From: Proteles cristata cristata
Taxonomy: Eukaryota; Chordata; Mammalia; Carnivora; Hyaenidae
Direction of reading: 5' to 3'
DNA: 64,000 nucleotides
NCBI GenBank assembly: GCA_017311185.1
Contig: JAESUZ010001724.1
Location: 62,001 to 126,000, forward strand
The translations under genes were made by a program, and so were the position numbers. Shown here one piece after another: positions 23,033 through 34,684 of this stretch. The notes beneath the pieces were generated by a model. That model was not told where the DNA came from. It saw only the letters and a program-made list of their open reading frames with translations, and ran no database searches. Every line of letters begins with the position of its first letter. Positions within the stretch are counted from its first letter, which is position 1.

Positions 23033-24029
23033 GGAAACAAAAGCAAAATCTTTGTCTGATTTGGGGTAGCTGAAGGAGCTATGTGAGGCACATTTTCTGA
23101 ACAAGGTTGGACAAAACTTCTCCGAAAAGGGCTACCCACTCCAAACTTCTAAACAGTCCCTGCCTTCGCCCTGCTGGTAAAATTCAGAAGTTGAGCATGG
23201 TAAGTGGCCCAACGCAGAGTTATCACCAAGGAGATGGAAACCATGGCCCTAGCCCAGGATTCCTTGGTTTACTAGAAATTTCAAACTCTGAACCCCTGCA
23301 CACAAAGTACAATGAACTTCAGACACAAAATACAAAGTACAATGAACTTCAGACACAAAATACAATGACGTTCTGATCTTAACCATTCTTCAACGGCTGG
23401 GAGATGGTGGCCTTCTATGAGCCGCTGCTGAAACTTCCAGAAGCACCCCCAGAGCCACTGCTGCTGGCCCTCAAAGTGTCAGAGGGTGGCTGTGATCTGA
23501 TCAAGAGCCCTCTGCAGTTAATGCCATCAGAACTCTTGAGGAAAAGTGTTCACAGGACGATCTTGGCACCAGAATTTACACTCACGCATACGGTCTCCAG
23601 ACCCCTGTCCAAGGGCCATTGTGACTTCTCCACTTTGATGGCCATGGGCCATTTCTAGCTCCATGTGCATCCAATCTTCCCGATTCCTAGTGTCCCCTGT
23701 CCCCTCCGCCAGGCCCCCCATATACACCCAGTCTTCCCCGTGAGTTTGGGACAACCGCCTACACATTCTGCAGCCTAACCCCCAGCAGTGACGTTGCTCC
23801 CTTGTCCTCAAGGCCCACCCCTCTGCAAGCCCTGGTGGGTCCATCTCTGCAGTTCCCTCTTGGCTTCATGCCCACCGGACCCCCACCGTTCTGCCCGGCT
23901 GAGAGAGCAGGCCCCTCATGACCTCATGGACCAGGCTGAGCCTAAAGAAACTTCTGGGGCTTCCCTTTGCAATTATTTTGTTCCATCCGTGAGGGATGTC
24001 TGATGAATAAGAAGTCTAGGTATTTAAGG
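23033..24029. other. Unique sequence between L1 elements
   Basis: No repeat family recognised. It contains a 30-bp tandem duplication (23302-23361) and a GC-moderate part with an 84-codon open frame (23404-23658) that matches nothing I know. Confidence 0.5.
23302..23361. repeat. Perfect 30-bp tandem duplication
   Basis: Two identical, adjacent 30-base units that begin acaaagtaca and end gacacaaaat (23302-23331 and 23332-23361), followed by a short third start (acaatgac). Identity between copies implies a recent event. Confidence 0.95.
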
Positions 24030-25952
24030 TACAGGACGTGGCATCTTGATATGTGCAAACACCGTGCAGTGATTGCCAAAAATCAAGCTATTTAACATAT
24101 ACATCATCTCATAGTTATCTTTTTGGGTGTGTGGTAAAGACACTGGAGATCTACTCTCTCAGCCAGCTTCAAATAGAATTAGCTCTAGTTACCATGAGGT
24201 ACATTAGCTTTCTAGAACTTACTGATCTCATAACTGAAAGTCTGGGCCCTCTCACATCTCCCTTTTTTCCTTACCCCCAGCCCTGGTAACCACCATTCTA
24301 CCCTGTTACTAGGAGTTTGAGACTTCTGTAGGTTTCACAACAAACGTGGGATCATATGCTACTTGTCTTTGACTTATTTCACTTACATAATCTACTCTGG
24401 TTTCATCCCTACAATCTCCACTAGTAGGACATCCTAAATAATATTCCATATACCACATTTCCCATATCCATTCATCCACCAACAGACACTTAGGGTTTAC
24501 TTTGAACCTGTATAGATCGCATTACATAGTATGGAGAATTTAACAATTTGTCCAGTTCATATGCTTGGGGGTATCTTTCCAATTATTTGCATCTTCCTCA
24601 GTTCCTTTCAGTGCTGGATAGTTTCCAGTGTATAAATCGTTAGCCTCCTTGGTTAAATGTATTCATAAATATTTTATTCTTTCTTATCCTATTACTTTTT
24701 TTATCCTATTTACAATAGTATCATTCTAATTTTTTTTTACATTTATTTTTTAAAAAGACAGAACACAAGTGGGGGGAGGGCCAGAGAGAGGGAGACACAA
24801 TCCGAAGCAGGCTCCAGGCTCTGAGCTGTCAGCACAGAGCCCAAGGCGGGGCTCAGACTCACAAACCGTGAGATGATGACCTGAGCCGAAGTTGGACGCT
24901 TAACCGACTGAGCTACCCAGGCGCCCCTCTTAATTTCTTTTTTAGATAGTTCACTGTTAGTGTAGAGAAATCCAACTGATTTTTGTTAATTTTGTACCCT
25001 GCCACTTTACTGAATTCATTTATTCTCCAAGTTTGTTTGGTAGAGTCTTTAGAGCTTTCTATACAGAAGAGCAGGTCATCTGCAAACAGACAATTTTACT
25101 CCTTCCTTTGCAGTTTGGATGCCTTTTATATTTCTTTCTTGCTTAATAGCTCTAGGTAGGAATTCTAGTGCTATGGTGAATAGAAGGCCTTGTTCCTAAT
25201 TCAGGAGGAAATGCTTTTAGCTTTTCATTGTGGAGCATGAGGTTAGCTGGAGGCTTGTCCCACGCAGCCTTTAACAAGTTGAGGTACATTCCCTCTGTAC
25301 CTAATTTGTTGAGAGTTTTTTTTTTATCATTAAGGATGAACTGCCAAATGCTTTTTGTGCATCTATGGAAATGATTAATTTTTATGCTTCATTTTGTTCA
25401 AGTGGTATATAGTACCTACTGTATGTGTGTATGCATGATGTGAAACATCCATGCATCCCAGGGATAGATTCCGCTTGATTATGGCATATAAACCTTTGCA
25501 TGTGCTATTGAATTTGGTTTGCTAGTATTCTGCTCAGGGGCTTTTGCATCTATGTTCAGAGATATTAGCCTATCATTTCTTTTTCTTGTAGTGTCCTTGG
25601 TCTGGCTTTTGTAGTGGGATAATATGGACCTCTAAAATGAGTTTGCAAATACTCCCTGCTCTGCAATTTTTTGGAAGAGCTTGAGAAGGATTGGCATTAG
25701 TTTTTCTTTAAATGTGTGGTGGAATTCACCAGTAATGCCATCTGGTACTGGGCCTTTCTTTGTTGGGAGACACTTGATTACTAGTAAAGAGACTGAGTCG
25801 GTAATCTTTTCAGAGTTCCTTTTTCTTTATGATTCAGCCTCAGTAGGTTGCATGATTCTAGAAATGTGTCTCATTTCTTCTAGATTATCCAATATATCGA
25901 TATATATTTGTTCACGCTAGTCCCTTATGATCTTTTATATTTCTTTCTTATC
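24030..25952 (-). mobile_element. Truncated, internally deleted LINE-1
   Basis: Read on the minus strand. 24030-24540 is L1 3' end sequence: the complement of the 'gatgtggtatatggaatatt' and 'gtgagatgatg' parts. 24545-25952 is ORF2 reverse-transcriptase sequence, with the FADD box region near 25066-25090 and the 'gaattcaccagtaatgccatctgg' complement upstream. Most of the ORF2 C-terminal third is missing at about 24540, so there is either an internal deletion or two abutting pieces. A felid SINE sits at 24731-24928. Confidence 0.8.
24731..24928 (-). mobile_element. Felid SINE nested in the antisense L1
   Basis: Antisense body: 'ccgaagcaggctccaggctc', 'gagctgtcagcacagagccc', 'cttaaccgactgagctaccc' and the closing 'aggcgcccct'. 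It is close to the felid consensus. L1 RT sequence continues on both sides. Confidence 0.95.
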
Positions 25953-25954
25953 AG

Positions 25955-27999
25955 ATATGATTTGCAGATGATATATATAGGCAACTTTATAGATTCCACC
26001 AAAAAACTGTAAACTAACCGATTCAGTGATGTTACAGGATACAAAAGTCATTATACAAACATCAGTTACATTTCTATACACTAGCAAACCATCAGGAAGA
26101 GAAATCAATCCTCACAGAATAAGATACCTAGGAATGAATTTAACCAAGGAGGTGAAAGATCTGTGTATTAACACTGTAAGTTACCGGTGAAAGAAATTGT
26201 AGAAGACACAAGCAAATGGAAAGATACCCCAAGCCCATTTTACCTAAAGCAACCTACAGATTTAACCCTATAAAACGCTAATGGTAGTTTTCACAGAAAT
26301 AAAAAGAATCCTAAGATTTGTACAGGGCTGCAAAAGCCCTCAGGTAGCCACTGCAATCTTGAGCAAGATGAACAAAGCTATAGGTATCACATGTCCTGGT
26401 TTTAAATTACATCACAGAGCTATTGTAATCCAAATAGTAGGTACTGGCAGGAAAACCGACACAGAGATCAATGGAACAGAATAGAGAGTCCAGCAATAAA
26501 CCCGGGCGTAGATAGTCAGTTTATAACAAAGGAGCCAAGAATATACATGGGGAAGGAATAGGCTCTTCAATAGCTGTGCTGGAAAAGCTAGGCAGCTGCA
26601 TGCAGAGGAATGAAACTGGATCCCCTACCTGATGCACAAAAACCAGTTCAAAAATGGACTCAAGACTTAAGAAAACACAGGAAGCTTTTGGACATCAGTC
26701 TTGGCGAGGATTTTTTTGAAGCTGACATCGAAAGCCCAAGGACTAAATGCCAAAACAAAACCAAACAAACCAAAAAAGCAAAACAACAAACCCCCCCACC
26801 CCCAAACCAAGTCAAACCAAAACAAAAAAACCAAACAGAAAAATGAAAAATGAAAAACAAATGTCACTGCATCAAACCAAAAAAAAAACAAAAACCCTAT
26901 GCAGTTTTGGGAAGGAACTCATCAACAAAATGAAAAAGCAACTTACAGAATGGGAGAAAATATTTGCAAATCTAGTAAGGGGTTAATATTCGAACTATAC
27001 AAAGTTTCATGACCCAAGAGCAAAACAATCGAACCCAATTTAAAAAATGGGCAGAGGAACTCGAAAGACATTTTTCCAAAGAAGAATGCAAATGGCCGAC
27101 AGGTGCATGAAAAGGTGCTCAACGCCAGTCACCCTTGAAGACGTGCAAATCAGAACCCCGGTGAGGGCTCACTTCGTGCCCGGAAGGGTGGCTGTTATGA
27201 AAAAGACAAGAGGTTACGTGTGGGTGAGGATGTGAAGGGACCGTTCTTTACACTGTGGGTGAGAATGTGATTTGGCGCCTCCGTGATGGAAAAACAGACC
27301 AGAGCCTCCTCAAAAAACTACCAGATGATCCAACAACCCCACTTCTGAGTATAGATGCAGAGGAAATGAAAATTCCAAGAGGGACCTGCACTCCCAGGTT
27401 CACAGCCGTTGCTTTCATAGGAGTGAAGACACAGAAACCATCTACTGGTCAGGGGGGAACGGATAAAGGAGACATATACGCACATAGTGGAGGATCATTC
27501 AGCAGCGGGAAGGAAAGAGACCCCACTTGTTTGAAGCAGCATGGACCTGGGTGGCTTCGTGCTAAGTGAAATCTGCCAGACACAGAAAGACAACTACTGC
27601 ATGGCTTCACTTCTGTGTGGAATCTAATTTAAAAACTAAGAAAACACCCAACTCAAAGAAACAGAGTAGAAAAGTGGTGACTGGAAACCGGGGGCAGGGG
27701 AGTGGGGATAGGGAGAGGTTGGGAAAAGGGTACAGATGTTCAGCTAGAGGTGGAGCACGTTCTGAGGATCTAACGTACGGCATGGTGATGGTGGTTGATA
27801 ACAAATTTCAGTTATACGACCTTGTTAAGAGAAGACAGTCTAAACGTTCTCTCTCTCACACACAAAGATGGATGTGTTAATTAACTAGATGGGGGGGATC
27901 CTTTTACAATGTATATACCCCAGAGTAACTCAGCACAATGTACATTTTAAGTATGTTACAATTTCGTCACTTCTACTTCAATAAAGCTGAAAAAAAAAA
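25955..27999 (+). mobile_element. 5'-truncated LINE-1
   Basis: The copy begins exactly at the reverse-transcriptase active box (TTT GCA GAT GAT, 25961-25972). It runs through the ORF2 C-terminal part and 3' UTR to AATAAA (27980-27985) and an A tail. Its ORF2 is broken. An A/C-rich patch (26740-26900) lies in it. Its left end abuts the minus-strand L1. Confidence 0.85.
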
Positions 28000-28250
28000 C
28001 CACTTTGTAGGAGAAGGAGGGTAATTGGCTCCTATTTGCCTATTTTTCTATTTTGCTGACATCACTTTTTTTGTTTTAAATTTCAAACCTGGAGCAGGCA
28101 GCTTAGACACTTGGATCTGAGACCCGGCCAGAGCCTCTGTGTCCTGCTGGCCACAGGACCGAGCTCTTCCTTTTGCGTTTAGAATGATCTAGATTGCAGG
28201 CAAGACTTCCAGGCATCTTCCCTGACAACCACTGCTCCAGGATCACATCC
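28000..28250. other. Unique sequence
   Basis: Short non-repeat stretch between the L1 tail and an L2 remnant. No feature recognised. Confidence 0.45.
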
Positions 28251-28645
28251 GGCTAAAGCCTCCGTCTCTCTTCTGATCCTCGCACAGATGAAACCTTTTC
28301 TCCCGCCTGTCTCTGCTCTCCCAGGATCTCCAATGCTCCGACCACAGAGACTCATGGACCTGGTTCTCCCTCACTCTTCAGGTCTCCGGTCAAACAACTC
28401 ATCCTCAGAGGACTTCCCTGGCCCCTGGGTCATGTGGGATTGACACCTTCAGGCGTCACAACCCACCCATGCTCCGGTTTGGAGAACCACCTTCTTGTTT
28501 GTTTATGGTCTATCGCTGACACCTGTCAATTCCATGAGCACAGGACAGGATTGGTCTTTGTTCAATGCCACGACCCCAGACCCGGCACACTTAGGCCGCC
28601 TGCAGTGGTGTGCAGAAGGGATAAGTGTCTAAGTTTCACGTATGC
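28250..28645 (+). repeat. L2 LINE 3'-end region
   Basis: 'cctcactcttcaggtctccgg', 'ctcatcctcagaggacttccctgg', 'ttgtttatggtctat' and 'ccagacccggcacacttagg' follow one another as in the L2 3' end in sense orientation. Confidence 0.7.
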
Positions 28646-29650
28646 AAGTGACCCTGAGAACACGGAGCTTGTCTGGAATACACGGAAAAGGAATCGCTTC
28701 CTAATAACACATTTTTAAAAGCCAAACATCTGACTCAGGAGAGAACTTTCTTCTGCCCACACAGCTCCGTTTGCTCACTTCCAATTACACATCAGCGTCT
28801 ATTCCAGCCCATCTTCTAGAAAGAGCCAGCTCCTGTAGCAGAAGCCAACAAAGACCATTATTCCCCAGGATCCCGAAGCTGCCAGGCTGTCATCTGCTTT
28901 CTGGCACCCTGCAGCCACTGGTGGCCCTCTGGCCTGTAAAATGCTTCCCACTGTGGCTCAGCAGCTCCTCGGGGACAGGGGAGAGCAGGCGGCCGGCCAA
29001 CTGCCACGTACAAGCCAATGTGAAACTCGGGGAGCGTGTCTGACCAGGTGAGTGGTGGGAATGTCCGAAGCGGGTGAGACGCAGCCACCTTACACTGTGT
29101 GAACACGCTTGGCCGTCACCGGGTCCTCCCCAGATACACCCGCTCTGTGCTGGGCCTGGCCCGACATGCTCATCCACCCTCCAAAAGGCGTGAGGAGACA
29201 GGGCTCCCTCTGGGCGCTCCTGCTGAACCCCCCCAACCCCCACCACATACGCAGGCCTCACAGAAAGTCCTTCCGAAGCCTACCCCCCTGGACAGCTCCC
29301 CTGGGGCCCCAACAGGGACCGGCACTGCGCTGAGTGGGTCCAGGCCCCCTCTGAGCACTGTGAAGTGAGGGCCCAGACTTCTCCTTCCCAGCTCCCCCTT
29401 CCTAGGGCCGCATGCCCATGCCGGACCGCTTTCGCCCTTCATCCCTGTTCACAGCAGGTGCGAAGCAGCCCCCACCTGTGTCCTCCTCGCTCCTGCCCAC
29501 GAGGCTCTGTACCCCCCACGTTTCGCCCCCCCAACCCCCATTCTCCTCTCGGTCTTTCTACCCACATGTTCTGGTGCTTCTGCTGTAACTGGAGACACCA
29601 CACTGCTGAGCTCTCCGCTTCCTTCGGAGCCCAGTGACAAATTATGACAA
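28646..29650. other. Unique sequence
   Basis: About 1 kb of GC-rich sequence with overlapping short open frames on both strands (up to 123 codons) and no recognisable domain or repeat. Confidence 0.45.
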
Positions 29651-29900
29651 ACCCAGGCACCTGGTGCAACACAAATCCGTTACCTTACGGTTCTTGGAGG
29701 TCAGAAATCAAACCAAGGGGTCCAGGGAGCTCCGTCCCTTCTGGAGGCGCTTGGGAAGATTCCGGCCCCCAGCCTGGGGCGCTCCAGCTTCTAAGCCAAC
29801 AATCACCCCTGCTCCCAGACTCACCCCTGCTCCACAGACTCTCGGCCTCCCTCCTTAAGGACGCTTGTGATTGCACCTGGCTCACCTGAGAAACGTAAGC
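29650..29900 (-). repeat. MaLR-type LTR fragment
   Basis: 'ttaccttacggttcttggaggtcagaa' and, further on, 'ccttaaggacgcttgtgattgcacc' match the two ends of an antisense MLT1-like LTR as I remember it. The middle is eroded. Confidence 0.5.
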
Positions 29901-30295
29901 AACTCTTCCCATCCGAGAGTAGCAGGCACACCTGCAGAGTGGAGGGGGGCCTGCTGCCGTGCACGGTGACAGCCACAGGCACCGGGACTGCGAAGTGGAC
30001 ATCAGGGAGACCACTGTCCTGCCCGCCGTGTCCCCTGCAGCCCGGCTTTGCATGGACGCGCCTCCTTTACTTCTTTTGGCCACTTCTAGGCTGTTCTCCA
30101 CCCCCAGCCATGGTTCTCGTTTCTTGGTGACTTTAGCTCCTGGGTTGGAGCACTTTCTTCAGCTCTGCCCTTGGCTTAGTTTTGGCAATTCTGCCATCCG
30201 TCAGAGGATCCTTTCCTCATCCCAGTTTCTGGGTTTCTTAAACCCTTCTTGTCCTGTGGTTTGTGCTCCCTTCCTTCCGCCATTGTACCCTAGAG
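29901..30295. other. Unique sequence
   Basis: No gene or repeat recognised. Confidence 0.4.
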
Positions 30296-30432
30296 GAGTG
30301 GTTCTCAACTCGCCGTGCGTCTGAGCCCAGGGGCCTGTTCCGACACAGATGGCTGTCCCATCCCCGGGGAGTCTGACGCAGCAGGTCCGGGGTGGGGCCG
30401 GAGAATCTGCATTTCTAACGAGGTTCAGGGAC
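30295..30432 (+). repeat. MER5A-type DNA transposon relic
   Basis: Starts with the hAT-type terminal wording 'gtggttctcaac' and carries 'aggtccggggtggggcc' and 'gagaatctgcatttctaacgagg', as MER5A does. The right end is lost. Confidence 0.75.
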
Positions 30433-30529
30433 AGCTCACAGAGCCATCGCCCTGACCCTGCAGTCACTAGTACCTGGAGCCCCTCCGTCTAATCAATTTC
30501 AAGCAGCCCCACCTTGACCGTGTCTTCTA

Positions 30530-31850
30530 CCTCTTTAGCGCCTGACTCCAAGAGCCCTACATCCCACCTGACCCTCCAATTCTGCGCCCCTACACCTGTT
30601 TCCTGGTGCCTTTTCTCTTGACCTGCTTCCTCGTCCCCTTTCCCAGCTTACATGCCACGACCGAGCATTATGGTCTCGTCCATGCTGGCTGAATCCAGCG
30701 CTGTTTCCTCCGCGCCTGCAGCCACGCATGAGCCGCAGAAAAGCACAAACATGCATGTGTGACCGCCAGGGACATGAGGGCTTCTATCACTCCCGGGAGA
30801 CCTGGGTCCCTTTCTCCTCGGCTGCCGCTCTCAGCTCTGCCTGATGAGTCCTTCACACCTTCCCTTCTCTCTTCAGCCCCCAGCGCCTCCCCCTCCCTCT
30901 CTCCCAGTGGCCCTGCTTCCTATTCAATGAGGGAAATGGGAGCCCTGGCCTGCACCAGGGCACCAGCGGGGGCCGCCTGATGCCCCCAGGAAGCGTCCTG
31001 CTCCCGTCCCTCCTGGGCCAGGCCTCCACTGCCTTCCGCCCTCTCAAGGCATCACCCAGCACTCACTGCTTCTGCCCCAACTGTTTCCTTTCACCCTAGA
31101 TAATTCTGATCAGAACACACATGCAACCGTTTCTCTTCCCTTGAAAACAAGGGACATCTGGTGTCTTAGTCGGTTAAGCGTCTGACTCTTGGCCTCAGGT
31201 CATGATCTGACTGTGAGTTCAAGCCCTGCATTGGGCTCGGTGCTGGCAGCATGGAGCCTGCTTGGGATATTCTCCCTCTCAAAGTAAATAAATAAGCTTA
31301 AAAAAAATAATGGTTCGTTCTAACAATCCTGTCTAGCTCTGGCTGTACTTCGCATTTCCCTTCAAAGCAAAACCCCTTGAAGCACCGGGGCATCCGCTTT
31401 CTCCCACGCCCCTCCCCGCCATTCTCTCTCGAGCTCACTCCCATCAGCTTCGACACCCTCAATGCCACCAGGTCAAAGTCACCAGTGACCCCCGGGTCAC
31501 CGTCAAACTCAGCAGCCTCTTGCCTAGCACCGTCCCCTGGATGGGTCAGCCTCCCCCCCCGCCCCCCCCACAGCTGAATACATTCCTGTCCTGCTGCATT
31601 TCCTTTATGTGCCTTCCACTCACCACCCCTCCCCGTTCATCTCCCCAACACTGCAGTGCCCCCGGGCTCGGCCCTCAGACCTCTTTTCTATCTGCACTAA
31701 TATCCTAATATCACTAATATCCTTGTGACCTCATCCAATTTCATGGTTTTAAGTAGCACTTACACACATTGAACTACCTGGGTCCCGCCCCTAAATTCCA
31801 GACTCAAGCACCCGCCTGCCTGCTTGACAAAGCCCACTCGGTGTGGCTTC
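30530..31850 (+). repeat. Long L2 LINE remnant including reverse transcriptase
   Basis: The 30840-30940 part matches the L2 ORF2 linker (cttctctcttcagcccccag, then ctcccagtgg). 31390-31500 matches the start of the RT (ggtcaaagtcaccagtgaccc). 31720-31840 matches the region around the active box (tgacctcatccaatttcatgg, ctcaagcacccgcctgcctgcttgac). A felid SINE interrupts it at 31151-31310. The coding frame is destroyed. Confidence 0.6.
31151..31310 (+). mobile_element. Felid SINE, short CT region
   Basis: 'cggttaagcgtctgactc', 'gttcaagccctgcattgggctcgg' and the tail 'aaagtaaataaataagctta'. The head is altered (gacatctggtgtctt). It is a diverged copy. Confidence 0.88.
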
Positions 31851-32052
31851 TGGCCTCAGAGAACTTGAGGCCCTCGGTCAACAGCCCCACAAAGAACTGA
31901 ATCCTGTCAACAGCTGCTGATCGTGCCTCACGGGACCTTGAGGGGACTCTGGCCCTGGTAGACACTTTGATCCCAGCCCCATGAGAAACCCTGAGTCGGG
32001 GACCCAGCTGAGGTGTTTTGAGTCCATTTCTTATACAGTGATGAATAACTAC

Positions 32053-32068
32053 CACACACACACACACA
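32053..32068. repeat. (CA)n short microsatellite
   Basis: Eight uninterrupted CA units. Confidence 0.85.
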
Positions 32069-32071
32069 GAG

Positions 32072-32130
32072 GTCTGGTCACCAGCCTGAGGTCACACAGC
32101 TTGTTGGAAGGGAGTCAGGGTCCAAGACTA
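32072..32130 (-). repeat. MIR remnant cut by a SINE
   Basis: 'cagcctgaggtcacacagcttgttgg' and 'gagtcagggtccaag' are antisense MIR core. It ends where the next SINE begins. Confidence 0.55.
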
Positions 32131-32330
32131 GTTGTTTTTTGTTTTTTGTTTTTTTTTTAATGTTTTTTAGAGAGAGAGTGAGTGGAGTAGAGGACGAGAG
32201 AGAGAGAGAGAGAGAGAGAATCTTAAGCAGGCTGCACTGAGTGTGGGGCTCCATCCTGCGACCCTGGGATCATGACCTGAGCCAAAATCAAGAGTCAGAA
32301 CCTCAACTGACTGAACCACCCAGGCACCCC
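32131..32330 (-). mobile_element. Felid SINE, older copy of a tandem pair
   Basis: Antisense body with a T-rich left end, GA-rich stretch, 'gggatcatgacctgagcc' and the closing 'ccacccaggcacccc'. It is noticeably more diverged than its right neighbour. Confidence 0.9.
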
Positions 32331-32344
32331 AGAACTTGTGCTTT

Positions 32345-32555
32345 AAATACATTTTGTAATGTTTCTTTTTTTGAGAGCAGGAGATAGAGTGCAAGTGGGG
32401 GATGATGCAGAGAGGGAGACACAGAATCCGAAGCAGCTCCAGGCTCTGAGCTGTCAGCACAGAGCCCGACGTGGGGCTCGAACCCACGAGCCATCAGACC
32501 ATTGCCCTGAACCGAAGTCGGACGCTTAACCGACTGAGCCACCCGGGCACCCCTG
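32345..32555 (-). mobile_element. Felid SINE, younger copy of a tandem pair
   Basis: Flanked by a perfect 13-base target duplication, gaacttgtgcttt, at 32332-32344 and 32556-32568. The body is near consensus (gtcggacgcttaaccgactg). It inserted 15 bases right of the preceding SINE. Confidence 0.95.
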
Positions 32556-32639
32556 GAACTTGTGCTTTTGAATCTTGAAACATGCCACTTCTCAGAACAT
32601 TCTGCATCTTGTGTCACGAGGGACGTTTCCACCAGCATC

Positions 32640-33060
32640 TCCAGCAAAGCAGATGGGTGCTGGTGAGCCCCACTCCTAACAGGCTGATGGGCACATTGGC
32701 CTCCTGACCGGTCCCCATGCCTCCTCCACCCACTCATCCGGCTGCTGGATACGGTTCTAAAGCTCAAATCAGACCCTGCCGCTCTTGGATCTGAAGCCCC
32801 ATGACGACCCTTTTATGAGGCTCTTGGGGCCCTGAGGCCCTGCCCACACCTGCGCCATCTGGAGCCGGTGCCCATGTGTTTGCTGCACGCGGGCCCCACC
32901 CAAGGACTCCCCACCTGCTGCGAGCCCAGGGCCTCCCTGCGCCCCCCTGGGTCCTTCCTCCCAGGAGGGCCAAACTGCCCCCAATTCCACCCCCAACGCG
33001 AGGGGTCAGGTCCTCCCCTTTATCTTCACTCTCTCTCTTCCGGCTGCCGGCAATCGGCAC
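32640..33060 (+). repeat. L2 LINE remnant, 3' ORF2 part
   Basis: 'acggttctaaagctcaaatcagaccctg' and 'gaggctcttggggccctgaggccctgcc' follow the L2 order for the region after the reverse transcriptase. It could be the continuation of the L2 copy at 30530-31850. Confidence 0.45.
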
Positions 33061-33149
33061 GTAAACATGCTAGGTGTCCCCTGTCAAGCCAGAAGCAAAA
33101 CTAGAAGAAGTCACTGATCCCCATGCTGCCTCCGGCCACAGGCTCGCCC

Positions 33150-33915
33150 TCCACCCCTCGCGGCCAAGGCTCTGGGAAGAATCGTTGGTGTGACTTGCTC
33201 TTGTTTCCTCTCCCTCTGCCCACTCGTCAGCTGCTGTCCCCACCACGCGACCGAAACCAGGGCGACGGGCGCCCTTACAGGCCGAATCAAATGGATTCTT
33301 CTCTGCAGCCGATGAGTTCTCTCCCCCACATGGGCCAGGCGCCTCCCCCTGGGCTTTCAGGACACCCACGCCACCTGTTTCCCCGCTCCCGCCCGCTGGC
33401 CCCTCTTCCTCTACAGCTGAAATGGAGGCTCCAACCCCAGGTCCTTATCTTGTTACCCATGGGGGCCCCACAGCTGCGATGCCCGTCGATAATAATGCCC
33501 GTGCCCAGCTCAGGTCCTCCCTTACCACGGACGCCCCACGTGGATATATCTTAGACCCGTCACACTGTCATTCTCTCATACCCAGAATGGAACTCACCAT
33601 CTCCCCCAGGCTTGCCAAATGTTCTCCTGTGAACCCCTCCCAGAGAGTGACATCACCATCTGCCCTGTTGCCAAACCTGGAACCCCAGGATTCACCTTCA
33701 ACTCCCCCCTCCCCAGCCTGCTGGCCACCCCCTGCCACCATCCGTCTCCATACCCGCCATCTTGTTTCCGTCTAGTGCCTCTCATGTGATCTCTCCCCTG
33801 TATTTCTTCTCCACGGGGAGGTCAGTCCTTAGAGCAGGGGTGCGTCTATGCAGTCTACCACCGTGCCCACCAGGGACTAGACCGGCCAGGCACGTGGCAG
33901 ACACTCCACTATCTG
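33150..33915 (+). repeat. Second L2 LINE remnant with RT sequence
   Basis: 'ggccgaatcaaatggattcttctctg', 'gggctttcaggacacccacgcc' and 'ccgcccgctggcccctcttcc' follow the L2 RT. 33600-33720 follows the part after the active box. 'ccggccaggcacgtggcag' near 33890 resembles the 3' end. Because it repeats RT sequence already present at 31390-31840, it must be a separate copy. Confidence 0.5.
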
Positions 33916-34094
33916 ACAAGGGAATGGCTACATTTTGCCATCAGTTTGTCTGGAATCCTTGGCTACAGCCTGCCTTCTGAGAAGCCCCTCCATGGCAACC
34001 TACGCGGTCTGGGGGTGGTGAGGGGTACTTGGGGAGACACAAATTTCCCCTCCACTTGACCCAACTAGAACCCTAAATTAGAACTAAACCGCTC

Positions 34095-34635
34095 CTTTGG
34101 TGTTCAGGCTGGAGCAGAAGAGAGAACCCATGGGAGCAGGAGGGATGGAGGGCCAGGAAAAGAGGCATCACAAGAACAGTGTGGGCAGCGAACAATGGCC
34201 TCCAGACATGTCTGCAGCCTCATCCCTGGAATGTGTGGCTGTGTCACCTTACCGGGTAAAAGGGACTCTGCGGCAGTGCTGAAGAACCGTGAGCCCTGGG
34301 GGGCATCCAGGGTCACCCGGGTGGACCCACTGTAGTCACAAGGCTCCTTAGAGCAGGGAGGGAGGCATGGGGTGGCGGGGGTGGGGAGAGCAGAGTTAGA
34401 GAAGAGACAGGAAGCAGAGGCCTCAGGGATGGGAGCCAAGGAGCGTGAGTAGTTTCTAGAACCCGGAAAAGGCAAGGAACAGATTCTCCTCAGAGCCTCC
34501 AGAAGGCATCAGCCCTACCGACATCTTAATTTCAGGACTGCTGACCTCCAGAAATGCAAGATAATGACTTTGTGTTTTAAGCCATTGAGTTGGCGGTGAT
34601 TTGTTAGGGCGACAGTAGGAAACGAATACAAGTAG
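34095..34635 (+). repeat. MLT1-type (ERVL-MaLR) LTR
   Basis: The right half is diagnostic: 'gccctaccgacatcttaatttc', 'gctgacctccagaaatgcaag', 'tgtgttttaagccattgag', 'tttgttagggcgacagtagg' and a final 'aatac'. It is an old solo LTR with no internal coding region. Confidence 0.78.
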
Positions 34636-34684
34636 TGACGTGTAGTCTTGCCTGGCTACCATGTGCGTGCCGGCCACTGCCATA

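Noticed and set aside
23302..23361. CRISPR-like direct repeat
   Set aside because: Units are adjacent without spacers and the DNA is mammalian. It is a plain tandem duplication.
23404..23658. 84-codon frame that looks protein-like in part (Leu/Pro-rich)
   Set aside because: No start context, splice sites or family recognised, and no upstream or downstream continuation.
24030..27999. Simple twin-priming of one L1
   Set aside because: RT active-site sequence is present on both strands and the minus part includes 3' UTR, so a single inversion does not account for the arrangement.
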